From Pseudohongiella sp. (GTDB lineage: Bacteria > Pseudomonadota > Gammaproteobacteria > Pseudomonadales > Pseudohongiellaceae), in NCBI GenBank assembly GCA_030651695.1, contig JAUSCD010000012.1:310001-374000 (forward strand): a stretch of 64,000 nucleotides of DNA, read 5' to 3'. The position numbers were made by a program, and so were the translations under genes. Below, piece by piece: positions 26,725 through 35,600 of the stretch. Numbering within the stretch: the first letter of the stretch is position 1; each line of letters opens with the position of its first letter. The notes under the pieces are model-generated. The model did no database searches, had not been told where the DNA came from, and was given only the letters and a program-made list of their open reading frames with translations.

Positions 26725-28443
26725 TCAGTAACCAACCGCCGCACCATCACCTGAACGCGAATCTGCGGCACCATGGAACAAACCATTTTCGCGATCTATG
26801 AAGATCCCCATTGCTGAACCCTGCACACCACGCACGCTGGTGGTGTGGCCCATGGCCTCATACAAACGAATGGTGTCCGGTGAGAACATGCGGCCTTCCA
26901 TGCTGGTGGTATCCGGCAGCCACTGGTGATGGATACGCCCGGCTTCCACCGCTTCTGCGACATTCATGCCGTGGTCAATCACGTTTACAATCGCCTGCAT
27001 GGTGGTGTTGATGATGGTGCGCCCACCGGGGCTGCCAATCGCCAGCACTGGTTTACCATCTTTGGCCACGATGGTCGGTGACATGCTGGACAACATGCGT
27101 TTTTGCGGCGCGACCAGATTCGGGTTGGTACCAATCTGTCCGTTGCGATTAGTGACACCCGGCACTGGATTAAAATCACCCATCTCATTGTTAAGAAGAT
27201 ACCCGCCACCTTCGGCAACAATACGTGAGCCGTAACCGTTCTCCAGTGTGTATGTCAGCGATACCATGTTGCCGTCTTTATCCACAACCGAGAAGTGAGT
27301 GGTCTCTTCACTTTCGTAGATATTGCCGAACTCACTTTCATCACTGATGGAGGCCTTGTCAGGATCAATGCTGGCGCGCAAAGATGCGGCATGTTCTTTG
27401 CTGATCAGACGATTGACTGGCATATCCGGATTAAAGTCCGGGTCACCCAGATACTGGGCGCGATCGGCATAACTGCGACGCATGGATTCGGTCAGCAGGT
27501 GCAGATATTGCGCGGAATTATGGCCGGCAGCAGCCAGATCAAAACCTTCCAGAATATTTAACATCTGAATGATGCCCACTCCACCGGAGCTGGGTGGCGG
27601 CATGCTGACAATCTCGTATCCGCGGTAAGTGCCACGTACCGGCTCGCGCTCTACGGCTTCGTATCCGGCCAGGTCTTCTTCAGTCATGATGCCGCCGTTT
27701 GCCTGCATGAATGCGGCCAGCATGCGCGCGTTCTCACCTCTGTAGAAACCATCACGGCCTTCGTTCTGAATGCGCTCCAGCGTACGTGCCAGATCCGGCT
27801 GTTTCCAGGTGTCGCCCAACTGGTACGGTGTGCCATCGGCTTTCAGAAATACAGCCGCTGAAGAGGGGAACTGATCCCAGAAACTTTGGTTGGAACGGAA
27901 ACCGCTGAAAAGGGCATAAGTAATTGGAATTCCATCCCGCGCCAGTGCAACCGATGGAGCTACCAGATCCGCCCAGGGCAGGTTGCCCAGCCTCTGGTGC
28001 GCCAGATAGAGCCCGGCCACAGTACCGGGAACACCCACCGAAAGGAAACCACGATGCTGCATGTTGGTGCTAAGACCATCAGCGCCGACATACATACGCT
28101 CTGTCGAGCCGGCAGGTGCTTTTTCACGGAAATCGAAGGTGGTCGCATGACCGTCATCGCCATGATAAACAAGGAACCCGCCGCCACCAATGTTGCCAGC
28201 CGTTGGCCAGGTCACCGCCAATGCCAGCGCGGTTGCTACCGCGGCGTCCACTGCGTTGCCGCCTTGTTTAAGGATATCAACACCCACATCGGATGCCAGA
28301 CGCGAGGCGCTGGTCACTATGCCGTTCTGGACGCGCAGGGGTGTACGTCCACCCTCAGCAAACAGCGCAAGTGGTAATAACAACGCCAGCGTGGCTACCA
28401 GCGAACGGGCAAAAACTGATTTTCTGAAAACAGCTGTATTCAT
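26725..28443 (-). CDS. ggt: Gamma-glutamyltransferase, exported
   Basis: Periplasmic enzyme that cleaves glutathione and other gamma-glutamyl compounds; Ntn-hydrolase that self-processes into two subunits. A signal peptide covers residues 1-29. The processing/nucleophile threonine is residue 381 in EETTHFSVVDKDGN. The substrate loop is YTLENGYGSRIVAEGGGYLLNNEMGDF broken at 'GYLLNNEMGDF', and SSMSPTIV and GSPGGRTIINT supply the Ser pair and oxyanion site. Length 572 is normal. It stands alone between convergent rlmE and the aminotransferase gene on the same strand. Likely roles are glutathione salvage and peptide nitrogen supply. Confidence 0.94.
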   Translation of the reverse strand: MNTAVFRKSVFARSLVATLALLLPLALFAEGGRTPLRVQNGIVTSASRLASDVGVDILKQGGNAVDAAVATALALAVTWPTAGNIGGGGFLVYHGDDGHATTFDFREKAPAGSTERMYVGADGLSTNMQHRGFLSVGVPGTVAGLYLAHQRLGNLPWADLVAPSVALARDGIPITYALFSGFRSNQSFWDQFPSSAAVFLKADGTPYQLGDTWKQPDLARTLERIQNEGRDGFYRGENARMLAAFMQANGGIMTEEDLAGYEAVEREPVRGTYRGYEIVSMPPPSSGGVGIIQMLNILEGFDLAAAGHNSAQYLHLLTESMRRSYADRAQYLGDPDFNPDMPVNRLISKEHAASLRASIDPDKASISDESEFGNIYESEETTHFSVVDKDGNMVSLTYTLENGYGSRIVAEGGGYLLNNEMGDFNPVPGVTNRNGQIGTNPNLVAPQKRMLSSMSPTIVAKDGKPVLAIGSPGGRTIINTTMQAIVNVIDHGMNVAEAVEAGRIHHQWLPDTTSMEGRMFSPDTIRLYEAMGHTTSVRGVQGSAMGIFIDRENGLFHGAADSRSGDGAAVGY

Positions 28444-28570
28444 GACAACCTCTTTATTTTTGTAAGCGAATTTGTGCCCGTTGCATCAGCTTCAGCGCTG
28501 CTTTTATTCAACGGGTTCACATTGATGGGTAGTTGTCATTAATTCTTATTTTTGGTGTTGCGTACTTATA

Positions 28571-29428
28571 CTACTTTGATGCTGCTTCGGCCAGCAACGC
28601 GGCTATGTATCTGGCACGCAGATCCCGCGTCACCGGCCCTGGCTGGCCGTTGCCTATAGCATGTCCGTCTACGCTCACAATCGGCAGTACCAGACTGCTG
28701 GCATTGCTCAGGAAGGCCTCATCCGCTGATTTGGCTTCTTCAATGGAGAACGCACGCTGCTCCAGTTTAAACCCGCCCTGTTCCGCCATCTCCACCAGCA
28801 CCCGGCGCCGGATGCCAGGCAGAATGCTATTCGACAGAGCACGTGTAATCACGGTTCCGCTTTTGACGATATACGCCGTGGAGGAAGCACCTTCGGTAAC
28901 AAACCCGTCTTCTGTCATCCAGGCTTCAAAGGCACCAAGTTTGGCGGCCTGCTGTTTGGCCATACACTGTGCCAACAGGTTCAGCGACTTGATATCACGA
29001 CGTTTCCAGCGCAGATCTTCGGTCGACACCACCGTCACACCGGTTTCAGCCAGCGGGCTTTGCAGAATTGATTTGTGCGTCGGGTAGGCCATCAGTGAAG
29101 CTTTGGTGTCTTTGGGGAAGGAAAAATCACGTTCGGCGATGCCACGGGTGACCTGCACGTACACCATGCCTTCCTCCACATTGTTGCGGCTGATCAATTC
29201 GCGCAACATTTGCAGATATTCCGCTTCCGAACACGGCCAGGCGATTTCAATTTCTGCCAGACTCCTGCGCAGACGCTGAACGCCATACTCTTCATCCACC
29301 AGCTTACCGCGAATGATGGGGATGACCTCGTACACACCGTCACCAAACAGATACCCGCGATCAAACACGGAAATTTTTGCATCCGCCTGTGGCAGATACT
29401 CACCGTTAACATAGACAATCCTGCTCAT
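28571..29428 (-). CDS. Class IV PLP aminotransferase (D-amino acid aminotransferase-like)
   Basis: Fold-type IV PLP enzyme. The opening VYVNGEYLPQADAKISVFDRGYLFGDGVYE is broken at FDRGYLFGDGVYE, the usual family block. The PLP lysine is in RRDIKSLNLLAQ. ASSTAYIVKSG and ILPGIRR form the cofactor phosphate region. From ATG 29428 (GAGG just upstream) the length is 285 residues, matching D-alanine aminotransferase better than branched-chain enzymes. The absent arginine-rich IlvE specificity pattern supports a D-amino-acid role, but 4-amino-4-deoxychorismate lyase is another possibility. The leader just upstream carries an imperfect 14-16-bp repeat. Confidence 0.85.
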   Translation of the reverse strand: MSRIVYVNGEYLPQADAKISVFDRGYLFGDGVYEVIPIIRGKLVDEEYGVQRLRRSLAEIEIAWPCSEAEYLQMLRELISRNNVEEGMVYVQVTRGIAERDFSFPKDTKASLMAYPTHKSILQSPLAETGVTVVSTEDLRWKRRDIKSLNLLAQCMAKQQAAKLGAFEAWMTEDGFVTEGASSTAYIVKSGTVITRALSNSILPGIRRRVLVEMAEQGGFKLEQRAFSIEEAKSADEAFLSNASSLVLPIVSVDGHAIGNGQPGPVTRDLRARYIAALLAEAASK

Positions 29429-29458
29429 TACCCTCACCTGCACCTGAATGTTTTTTGC

Positions 29459-29516
29459 CTGCTTGTGTTTAACTGCCTGTTTTTCTAACTGTCTGTTTTC
29501 AACTGCTTGCCTTTTA
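29459..29516. repeat. Four imperfect 14-16-bp tandem units upstream of the aminotransferase gene
   Basis: Units beginning CTGCTTG, CTGCCTG, CTGTCTG and CTGCTTG at 29459, 29473, 29489 and 29503, each ending in a T-rich stretch and A. They occupy the 5' leader of the minus-strand aminotransferase gene, 31-88 bases before its start codon. Function unknown. Confidence 0.6.
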
Positions 29517-29670
29517 CTGCATGCGACCAGCTGCATGCTGCCGCGCCCTGTGTAGCTGCTTCGCTGAAGAATGTCAAAAAATACACGGGCACCGTAATAT
29601 TTCTGCAAACAATTTTTTGCCTGAACACGGCATGCTATTTGTCAGAAGCGGGAACAAAATAAATAATTAA

Positions 29671-29694
29671 AAAAGGGAGCTTGCGCTCCCTTTT
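29671..29694 (-). terminator. Intrinsic terminator ending the small transcription unit
   Basis: GGGAGC and GCTCCC pair around a four-base loop; on the minus strand the stem is followed by TTTTTTAATTATTT, a good U-run. On the plus strand only four T residues follow. It lies about 175 bases beyond the 25-codon ORF and isolates that unit from the aminotransferase gene. Confidence 0.85.
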
Positions 29695-29716
29695 CTTCGG
29701 ACTTTTCATCGTGCTT

Positions 29717-29740
29717 TTCTTAATACATTTCTTAATACAT
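29717..29740. repeat. Two perfect 12-bp tandem copies
   Basis: TTCTTAATACAT occurs twice head-to-tail at 29717-29728 and 29729-29740, inside the 3' part of the small minus-strand transcription unit, 23 bases before its terminator stem. It may be a simple slippage duplication. Confidence 0.8.
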
Positions 29741-29868
29741 TTTTAACGCATTGTCTTACATTTACTTACGTTTTTTCGTGATGCATGGCTCCAACGGAAC
29801 CGGCTCAATTCAGCAGGAATTTTCAGGTTTTCACCGGAAAAAACGAGGCTTTCAAGAGCGGAGTGTTA

Positions 29869-29946
29869 TCAAAACAGAAGGGCGTTACTCCCAGCTTTCT
29901 TAATACCACCAACATCCATTGAAACCGTGAACATACCACTAGACAT
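29869..29946 (-). CDS. 25-residue small protein or leader peptide with perfect Shine-Dalgarno
   Basis: Unrecognised small ORF. The ATG at 29946 is preceded by AGGAGGTGATCC, fully complementary to the 16S rRNA 3' end at ideal spacing, the strongest SD in the window. The peptide begins MSSGMFTV, has a central DVGGIKK and ends SNALLF before TGA. It has only one acidic and two basic residues and no cysteine. A TTGACA box at 30016-30011 lies upstream and an intrinsic terminator downstream, so it fits a self-contained RNA of about 320 bases. It could be a small membrane or regulatory protein, a peptide precursor, or the coding part of a dual-function RNA. It lies 103 bases after the acid phosphatase stop. 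Confidence 0.6.
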   Translation of the reverse strand: MSSGMFTVSMDVGGIKKAGSNALLF

Positions 29947-29987
29947 TGGATCACCTCCTCGCTTCTTCTCAGTTGAACATGACAGAA

Positions 29988-30016
29988 GAGTAATCCTCCG
30001 GTTCGAACACTGTCAA
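29988..30016 (-). promoter_or_regulatory. Candidate sigma-70 promoter of the 25-codon ORF
   Basis: On the minus strand a consensus -35 TTGACA is at 30016-30011, followed after 17 bases by TTACTC (29993-29988), a weak -10. The DNA upstream (30020-30045) is AT-rich, as an UP element would be. The -35 is convincing and the -10 is not, so the exact start is uncertain. Confidence 0.45.
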
Positions 30017-30049
30017 CAATTTATTTAAACAATTTATACGCGATTCACC

Positions 30050-30901
30050 TCAGGGTTGAGAAGGTCCTTGCCACGCAGATCGTGCTGCCGCAGCTCTGAG
30101 AATCTCACGATTGGCGTCAGTGGCAGGCGGTTCAGACTCTCCGAAGATAGCAGCCAGCCAATGCCCGTCGGTCGGATTTGGAAACAGTATGTATTCGATG
30201 CCAAACAGATGGCTGTCTTCTTCCATTGCTGCGATACGTCCGTCAACGTCACCACGAATATAGTATTTGCGACGGAAATCATTCAGGTTGTCACCCAGCA
30301 TGACTACAACCTCGTGGGTCTGCATGATTTCGTCCTGGCGTATTTCCTTGTTGGAGGACTCGCGCAGCGCGGTGACATGTTGCTCATTGACTTGCGGGGC
30401 ACCTATGCTGCGCAGATTGGACATGGCGATTTCCAGGGTCGGATCGCCCTGATCACGGCTGGTGACATAGAACACGTCCACATTGCTGTCGGCGCAGAAT
30501 TTCAGAAACTCCAGTGCGCCCGGCGCGGCAGTCACCAGATCCTGCGCGATCCATTCGTCCCACACCGGATCTTCAAAAAAGTCTTTGTTGCTGTTCACCA
30601 GATAGCCCCAGTAACTCAGCACATGCAGTATGGTGTCATCGACGTCGGTGATCACTGCCAGCGGTTTGCTGCCAACACGACGCTGCGCCAATGCGTTTTC
30701 CACATGCAATCGCGCAATATTAAAACCCTGATGGTACAGCGCGCGGTATTCTGCCGAAGTTTGTTTCCATGCCAGTGCATACAACAGGGAATTGCCATGG
30801 GCAGACTCATTGGCATTCTGACTCCATGCAGGCTGTGCAGCCAATATGCCAGCCAGCAGCACTGGCAGTAAAACAGCGGACAAGCGACTGAGTGCGGACA
30901 C
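30050..30901 (-). CDS. Exported HAD acid phosphatase, class B/P4-like (subfamily IIIB)
   Basis: Non-specific phosphomonoesterase of the HAD superfamily. The nucleophile motif is AVITDVDDTILHV (first Asp nucleophile, second Asp acid/base), with YVTSRDQ as motif II. MLGDNLNDF is the Mg-binding motif IV. The GTG at 30901, with GGAGG six bases upstream, gives 283 residues and a clean signal peptide ending QPAWSQ; the frame extends to 30949 without an SD. No lipobox cysteine follows the signal, so it is probably soluble periplasmic rather than a lipoprotein like e(P4). It lies 13 bases from the NhaC stop on the same strand, so likely one transcript. Confidence 0.85.
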   Translation of the reverse strand: MSALSRLSAVLLPVLLAGILAAQPAWSQNANESAHGNSLLYALAWKQTSAEYRALYHQGFNIARLHVENALAQRRVGSKPLAVITDVDDTILHVLSYWGYLVNSNKDFFEDPVWDEWIAQDLVTAAPGALEFLKFCADSNVDVFYVTSRDQGDPTLEIAMSNLRSIGAPQVNEQHVTALRESSNKEIRQDEIMQTHEVVVMLGDNLNDFRRKYYIRGDVDGRIAAMEEDSHLFGIEYILFPNPTDGHWLAAIFGESEPPATDANREILRAAAARSAWQGPSQP

Positions 30902-30914
30902 AATAAACCTCCGG

Positions 30915-32318
30915 TCAGGTGAATTTTTTACGTAGCAGACCAATACCAAAGGCCGCCATCGAAATCGAAATCAGTGGGTTCATATAATTAAAAAATGCAT
31001 ACGGCAGATAATCCAGTACTGGCACGCCCAGAGTTGCTGAATAGAACGCGCCCGCAGTAGTCCACGGAATCAGAGCCGTGGTCATGGTTGAGCCTTCCTC
31101 GACAGAGCGCGACAGTACTGCACGGTCTATTTTTTTATTATCGTAGGCGCGCTGAAACAACTGGCAGTTAAGAATGATGCTGATATAGGCCTCGCCCATG
31201 GCCATGTTGCCGGCCAGTGATGCGGTAATTGTGCTGGCGATCAGACCCAGAGTTGAGCGTACTCTCGAGATAAAACCTTCCAACAGAGCTTTGAGGAACC
31301 CTGCCCGGAACAGAATGCCACCTAAAGCCAGCGCCAACAAAGACAACAGCAGCGTCCAGCTCATGCTGTACATGCCACCCCGGCCCAGCAGCTGATCCAG
31401 ACTGACTATGCCAGTAGTTCCCGGAGTATTCAGCCACAAGGCATCAATCACCACAACCGGATGCTGGCCCTGATAAAAAATTGCAATCAACATCGCCAGG
31501 ATGATACTGGCAGTCATGCTGATCTCAGCCGAATAACGTTTCACACTGAGCGCCAGCATCAACAGTAGCGGAAGCAGAGTGACAAACAGATTTAACTGGT
31601 ACTGGCTGGCAAGCGCCTCGCGGATGGCCAGAATCTCCTGGTCCGGCAGACTATTGTCTGCGAACCGCATCCCCAGAAACAGAAAGATCAACAGGCTCAG
31701 GACAAATGTCGGAGCCGTTGTATATAACATGGACCCTATATGGCGATACAGGCTGGTGCCCGCGCTCATGGCCGCCAGGTTGGTGGTATCGGATACCGGA
31801 GACATTTTGTCGCCGAAGGTTGCGCCGCACACGACCATGCCCGCAACCAGCGGCAGCGGAATGCCCATGGCGTCGCCGATACCGATCAGCACAACCCCCA
31901 GCGTGCCGGCGGTGCCCCAGGAGGTGCCAGTTGCCACTGACATAAGACTGCACAGAATGAGACCTGCCGCCAGAAACAAGGAAGGGCTCAGCAGATCCAG
32001 ACCGTGATAGATCAAAGAAGCGACGGTGCCGCTGTGCATAAAGGACGCAATCACCAGCCCGATAAGCAAGAAGATATAAATCGCGGGCAAAGCCTGCGTG
32101 ATACCTGCGCTCATCATGGAGCGAATATCGCTGTAGTGATAACCCAGAACACGGGCGTGAATACCGGTCCAGATCAGGCAGAAAAACATCAGGCTGTGCA
32201 GACTGAGGTTGTAGATAAACAAACCGAGGGAAATAATCAGCAGATTGCCGGTAAAACACAGAGCACTTTGCGTGAACCCGGGTGTATGAAGGTTCTGTTC
32301 GGTGTCTGTGTTTTCCAT
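30915..32318 (-). CDS. Na+/H+ antiporter, NhaC family
   Basis: Inner-membrane antiporter of 467 residues with about 11-12 helices. Two NhaC-diagnostic blocks are visible: MSVATGTSWGTAGTLGVVLI (about residues 124-143) and CGATFGDKMSPVSDTTNLAA (about 161-180), the latter with the acidic and polar residues of the ion path. A C-terminal repeat of the fold carries GNMAMGEAYISIIL and PWTTAGAFYSATLGV. Role: sodium expulsion and pH homeostasis, consistent with a saline habitat. Malate/lactate antiporters such as MleN belong to the same family and cannot be excluded. Confidence 0.87.
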   Translation of the reverse strand: MENTDTEQNLHTPGFTQSALCFTGNLLIISLGLFIYNLSLHSLMFFCLIWTGIHARVLGYHYSDIRSMMSAGITQALPAIYIFLLIGLVIASFMHSGTVASLIYHGLDLLSPSLFLAAGLILCSLMSVATGTSWGTAGTLGVVLIGIGDAMGIPLPLVAGMVVCGATFGDKMSPVSDTTNLAAMSAGTSLYRHIGSMLYTTAPTFVLSLLIFLFLGMRFADNSLPDQEILAIREALASQYQLNLFVTLLPLLLMLALSVKRYSAEISMTASIILAMLIAIFYQGQHPVVVIDALWLNTPGTTGIVSLDQLLGRGGMYSMSWTLLLSLLALALGGILFRAGFLKALLEGFISRVRSTLGLIASTITASLAGNMAMGEAYISIILNCQLFQRAYDNKKIDRAVLSRSVEEGSTMTTALIPWTTAGAFYSATLGVPVLDYLPYAFFNYMNPLISISMAAFGIGLLRKKFT

Positions 32319-32354
32319 CTTTTTATTCCTGTCCGCGCTGCCGCGCAGGCAGTG

Positions 32355-35300
32355 TTATACGTGTGAACCCCTGCCGGTTGCGCTAGCCGAATGAGCGTCG
32401 CGCACCAATGCCTGCTCGGCTTCATAATCCTGCTCGCCCAGAATATGATGGCGCGAGAAGTCATACAGAACCATATACAACGCAGGCACCAGGAACAGCG
32501 TAATGACTGTCGCAAACAATACACCAAAGGCGAGAGAGATCGCCATCGGAATAATAAAAAAAGTTGCCGGAGAAGGTGTGAACATCAACGGGACCAACCC
32601 GATGAACGTCGTAAACGAGGTCAGGAAGATCGGTCGGAAACGAGCGACACCTGCCGCTGCAACGGCATCATGGAGCGTTTTACCGGCTGCAACTTCGTTG
32701 TTTACATAGACGACCAGCACAAGGCTGGCGTTAACAACCACACCTCCCAAGGCCACCATGCCGATAATGGAGAAGAATACCAGCTCCGCCCCCATGATGA
32801 AGTGGCCCATGATGGCGCCAATGGCACCGAAGGGAATAACACTCATTATAATAAGGGGCTGGGTATAGGATTTCAGCGGTATTGCCAGCAGTGCATAAAT
32901 CAGCACCAGAGCCAGAGGATAGGATGCCAGCAGCGCGCCGAGAGATTCATTACGTTGCTCACCTTCGCCCCCGAGCACCAGTGTGACGTCGTATTCATCC
33001 GCCCAACGCTGACGGTATCCCGAGACTACTTCACGCGTCACTTCTTCAGGCGCGCTGATGGTCCGGTTTATGTCCGCGTTGACGGTAATAACACGCCTGC
33101 CATTTTGTCTGTTGATATTGGAATAAGAATTTCCCAATGACATGCTGGCGACACTGGACAAAGGCACTTCACCACCACTGGGTGTGCGCAACATGAGGTT
33201 TTCCAGATTACCAAGCGAGTTGCGCTCGTGTTCGGGGTATCGGACCATAACCCGCAACTCGTCGGTACCACGCTGAATACGCTGTGCTTCGGCGCCAAAA
33301 AATGCCTGCCTGACCTGACGTGAAACATCGTCCAGATTGAAGCCCAGCAAACGCCCCTCTTCCAGTAACTGCATCTGCACTTCCTGTTTGCCCGCCCTGA
33401 ATGAGTCTGAAATATCAAACACACCAGGATAACGTGCGATCACTTCGCGAAGCTCCGCCGTGACGCGTTGCAGGTTTTCTTCGCTGCGACCCTCAAGACG
33501 GAAACTAAGAGCCTGCCCGGTCGAGAAAGAGTCCGACACAAACGTCAGTTCCAGCGCATCCGGAATCAAACCGACTTTTGCGCGCCAGCGATCACGAATC
33601 TCATTGGCGCTGATTTTGCCGCGGTCATTGTAGCTGTGCAGAATCATCACTACTTCTGCAATATGACTGCCGCCTACACTCCCACGACCTGATGGCGGAC
33701 CACCCCGATTGACGCGACCACCAAGTGTGGTCAATGTGCGATCAACCACTCCCACTGCTTCAAGACCTTCGGTGGCCTGACGCACGGCCAGCTCTTGCTC
33801 AAGCTCGGCAACCAATTCATTGGCTGTGTATTCAAGTCGCTCCAACGCACGTTCTGTCAGCTCAACGGCCACGCCTTCCGGCATTTGCAGCGTGGCATAA
33901 ATCCGGTCACCTTCAACCGCTGGGAAAAACTGGAAGACAACGCGCCCACTTGCCAGCAAGCCCACGGTAATAATAATGACTGCCGTAGCACCTGCCCAGG
34001 TTGCGTAACGGTACTTGAGACATTTGCGAAGTGCCGGCTGATACACATTGCGGGCAAATCTTTCCATGCCACCAGACAAGCGCGTCTGAAAATTTTTCCA
34101 GACCTTGATAAAACGCATTTTCTCGATCGGATGAGGCGTGGCACGGCGATGAGCCAGATGGCCCGGAAGAATCAGTTGTGACTCGACCACGCTGGCAAAA
34201 AGACACAGTATGACAACGCCGCCGATAACACTGAAGAAGCCGCCCAACGGCCCTTCAAGCAAAAGCAAAGGCAGAAACGCCGCTACGGTAGTCAACACCC
34301 CGAAGATTACCGGCACGGATACTTCGTAGGTGCCCTGAATGGCGGCATCCTCTCTGCTCAGCCCTTCCTGTTCCAATACATAGATGCGCTCACCAACAAC
34401 GATTGCATCGTCAACGATAATACCCAGCACCAGAATAAACGCCATCATGGTGATCGAACTTATTGTGATATCAAACTGAGGGAAAATACTTAACGCTCCG
34501 AGAATGGCGATCGGAATACCCGCTGCAACCCAGATGGCAATACGAAAACGCAGGAACAGCGCCAGCACAATCAATACCAGTACAAAACCGGAGTAGGCGT
34601 TGCTGGCAACCGTATCGATACGTTCACGCAAACCGCGGGCATCGTCTGTCAGAATACTCAGTTCCATGCCCTGAGGCAGTTCCAGCTGTTTTTGCGCGGC
34701 GTATCTACGCACAGCTTCAGCCGAGCTGATGATATCTTCGTTGCCAACTCGGTAAACATCTACCGTCACTGCACTGCGGCCATTCACACGGGCACGCAGA
34801 TACCCTTCCTGAAAACCATCTCTGATCGTCGCGATATCGCCCAGACGCAGCCGTGAGCCATCGGGGTTGGTCCGTATGATTATGTCTTCATACTGCTCAC
34901 CGGTAGACAGCCGACCAACACTACGCAGCAATACATCTCCGCCAGGCGTACGCAACGTTCCTGCGGGAGCATCAATCGCGGTACGATCAATTGCCGTAGC
35001 GACCTGACTCAAAGTCAGGCCGTTTTGCCGGAGGGTCAGTTCTGATATTTCAACGGCAATTTCCAGCGGTCGTACATAATTGAGTTCGGCCCGGGATATT
35101 TCTGGCAGATCCAGCAGATCAAGACGGATTTCGTCGGCAATCTGCTTCAGTGTCATCTCATCTGTTTCAGCAATCAGTGCGAGTGATGCCACTGTGCCGG
35201 TCGGTGCAAACGAAGCCACAACAGGACGTTCGATATCAACAGGGAAATTGGCGATGCCATCAACTGCACTTTTGACTTCATTCAGGGAGCGATTGATATC

Positions 35301-35600
35301 TGCGCCAGCACGCATCTGCAATGTAGCCGCACATGCACCCTCGCGCGCCGTTGAGGTCATGCGCTCGACGTTTTCAACACGGGCCAGCGCTTCTTCGAGT
35401 ATCAGACAGACCGCTTGTTCCACTTCAGCGGGCGGCGCACCCGGGTAGGGCACATTGATCTGAATAGTGCCTGTTTCGATGCTGGGAAACTCTTCCTGGC
35501 GGGTATTGCTGTAGGCTGTGATACCACCGATGATCAACATAACCATCAGCAGATTGGATGCAACGGTGTTACGGACAAACCACGCAATGATGGGTCTCAT
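32355..35600 (-). CDS. RND efflux pump inner-membrane permease (AcrB/CusA superfamily)
   Basis: Proton-driven trimeric exporter of 1081 residues with two large periplasmic loops and 12 helices. The N-terminus PIIAWFVRNTVASNLLMVML, the pore/docking segment VNVPYPGAPPAEVEQAVC-like block, and GIIVDDAIVVGERI with the proton-relay Asp pair in helix 4 are all present. The second half shows MVALGGVVVNASLVLVVYVN. It is coupled by a four-base overlap to its adaptor gene. It belongs to the HAE1-like set that pumps hydrophobic compounds rather than metals, judging by the missing metal-binding Met pattern. No outer-membrane TolC-type gene is in the window. Confidence 0.92.
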   Translation of the reverse strand: MRPIIAWFVRNTVASNLLMVMLIIGGITAYSNTRQEEFPSIETGTIQINVPYPGAPPAEVEQAVCLILEEALARVENVERMTSTAREGACAATLQMRAGADINRSLNEVKSAVDGIANFPVDIERPVVASFAPTGTVASLALIAETDEMTLKQIADEIRLDLLDLPEISRAELNYVRPLEIAVEISELTLRQNGLTLSQVATAIDRTAIDAPAGTLRTPGGDVLLRSVGRLSTGEQYEDIIIRTNPDGSRLRLGDIATIRDGFQEGYLRARVNGRSAVTVDVYRVGNEDIISSAEAVRRYAAQKQLELPQGMELSILTDDARGLRERIDTVASNAYSGFVLVLIVLALFLRFRIAIWVAAGIPIAILGALSIFPQFDITISSITMMAFILVLGIIVDDAIVVGERIYVLEQEGLSREDAAIQGTYEVSVPVIFGVLTTVAAFLPLLLLEGPLGGFFSVIGGVVILCLFASVVESQLILPGHLAHRRATPHPIEKMRFIKVWKNFQTRLSGGMERFARNVYQPALRKCLKYRYATWAGATAVIIITVGLLASGRVVFQFFPAVEGDRIYATLQMPEGVAVELTERALERLEYTANELVAELEQELAVRQATEGLEAVGVVDRTLTTLGGRVNRGGPPSGRGSVGGSHIAEVVMILHSYNDRGKISANEIRDRWRAKVGLIPDALELTFVSDSFSTGQALSFRLEGRSEENLQRVTAELREVIARYPGVFDISDSFRAGKQEVQMQLLEEGRLLGFNLDDVSRQVRQAFFGAEAQRIQRGTDELRVMVRYPEHERNSLGNLENLMLRTPSGGEVPLSSVASMSLGNSYSNINRQNGRRVITVNADINRTISAPEEVTREVVSGYRQRWADEYDVTLVLGGEGEQRNESLGALLASYPLALVLIYALLAIPLKSYTQPLIIMSVIPFGAIGAIMGHFIMGAELVFFSIIGMVALGGVVVNASLVLVVYVNNEVAAGKTLHDAVAAAGVARFRPIFLTSFTTFIGLVPLMFTPSPATFFIIPMAISLAFGVLFATVITLFLVPALYMVLYDFSRHHILGEQDYEAEQALVRDAHSASATGRGSHV

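Noticed and set aside
30056-30871. A 271-codon plus-strand frame
   Set aside because: Antisense to the acid phosphatase gene, which has HAD motifs, a GTG start with GGAGG and a signal peptide.
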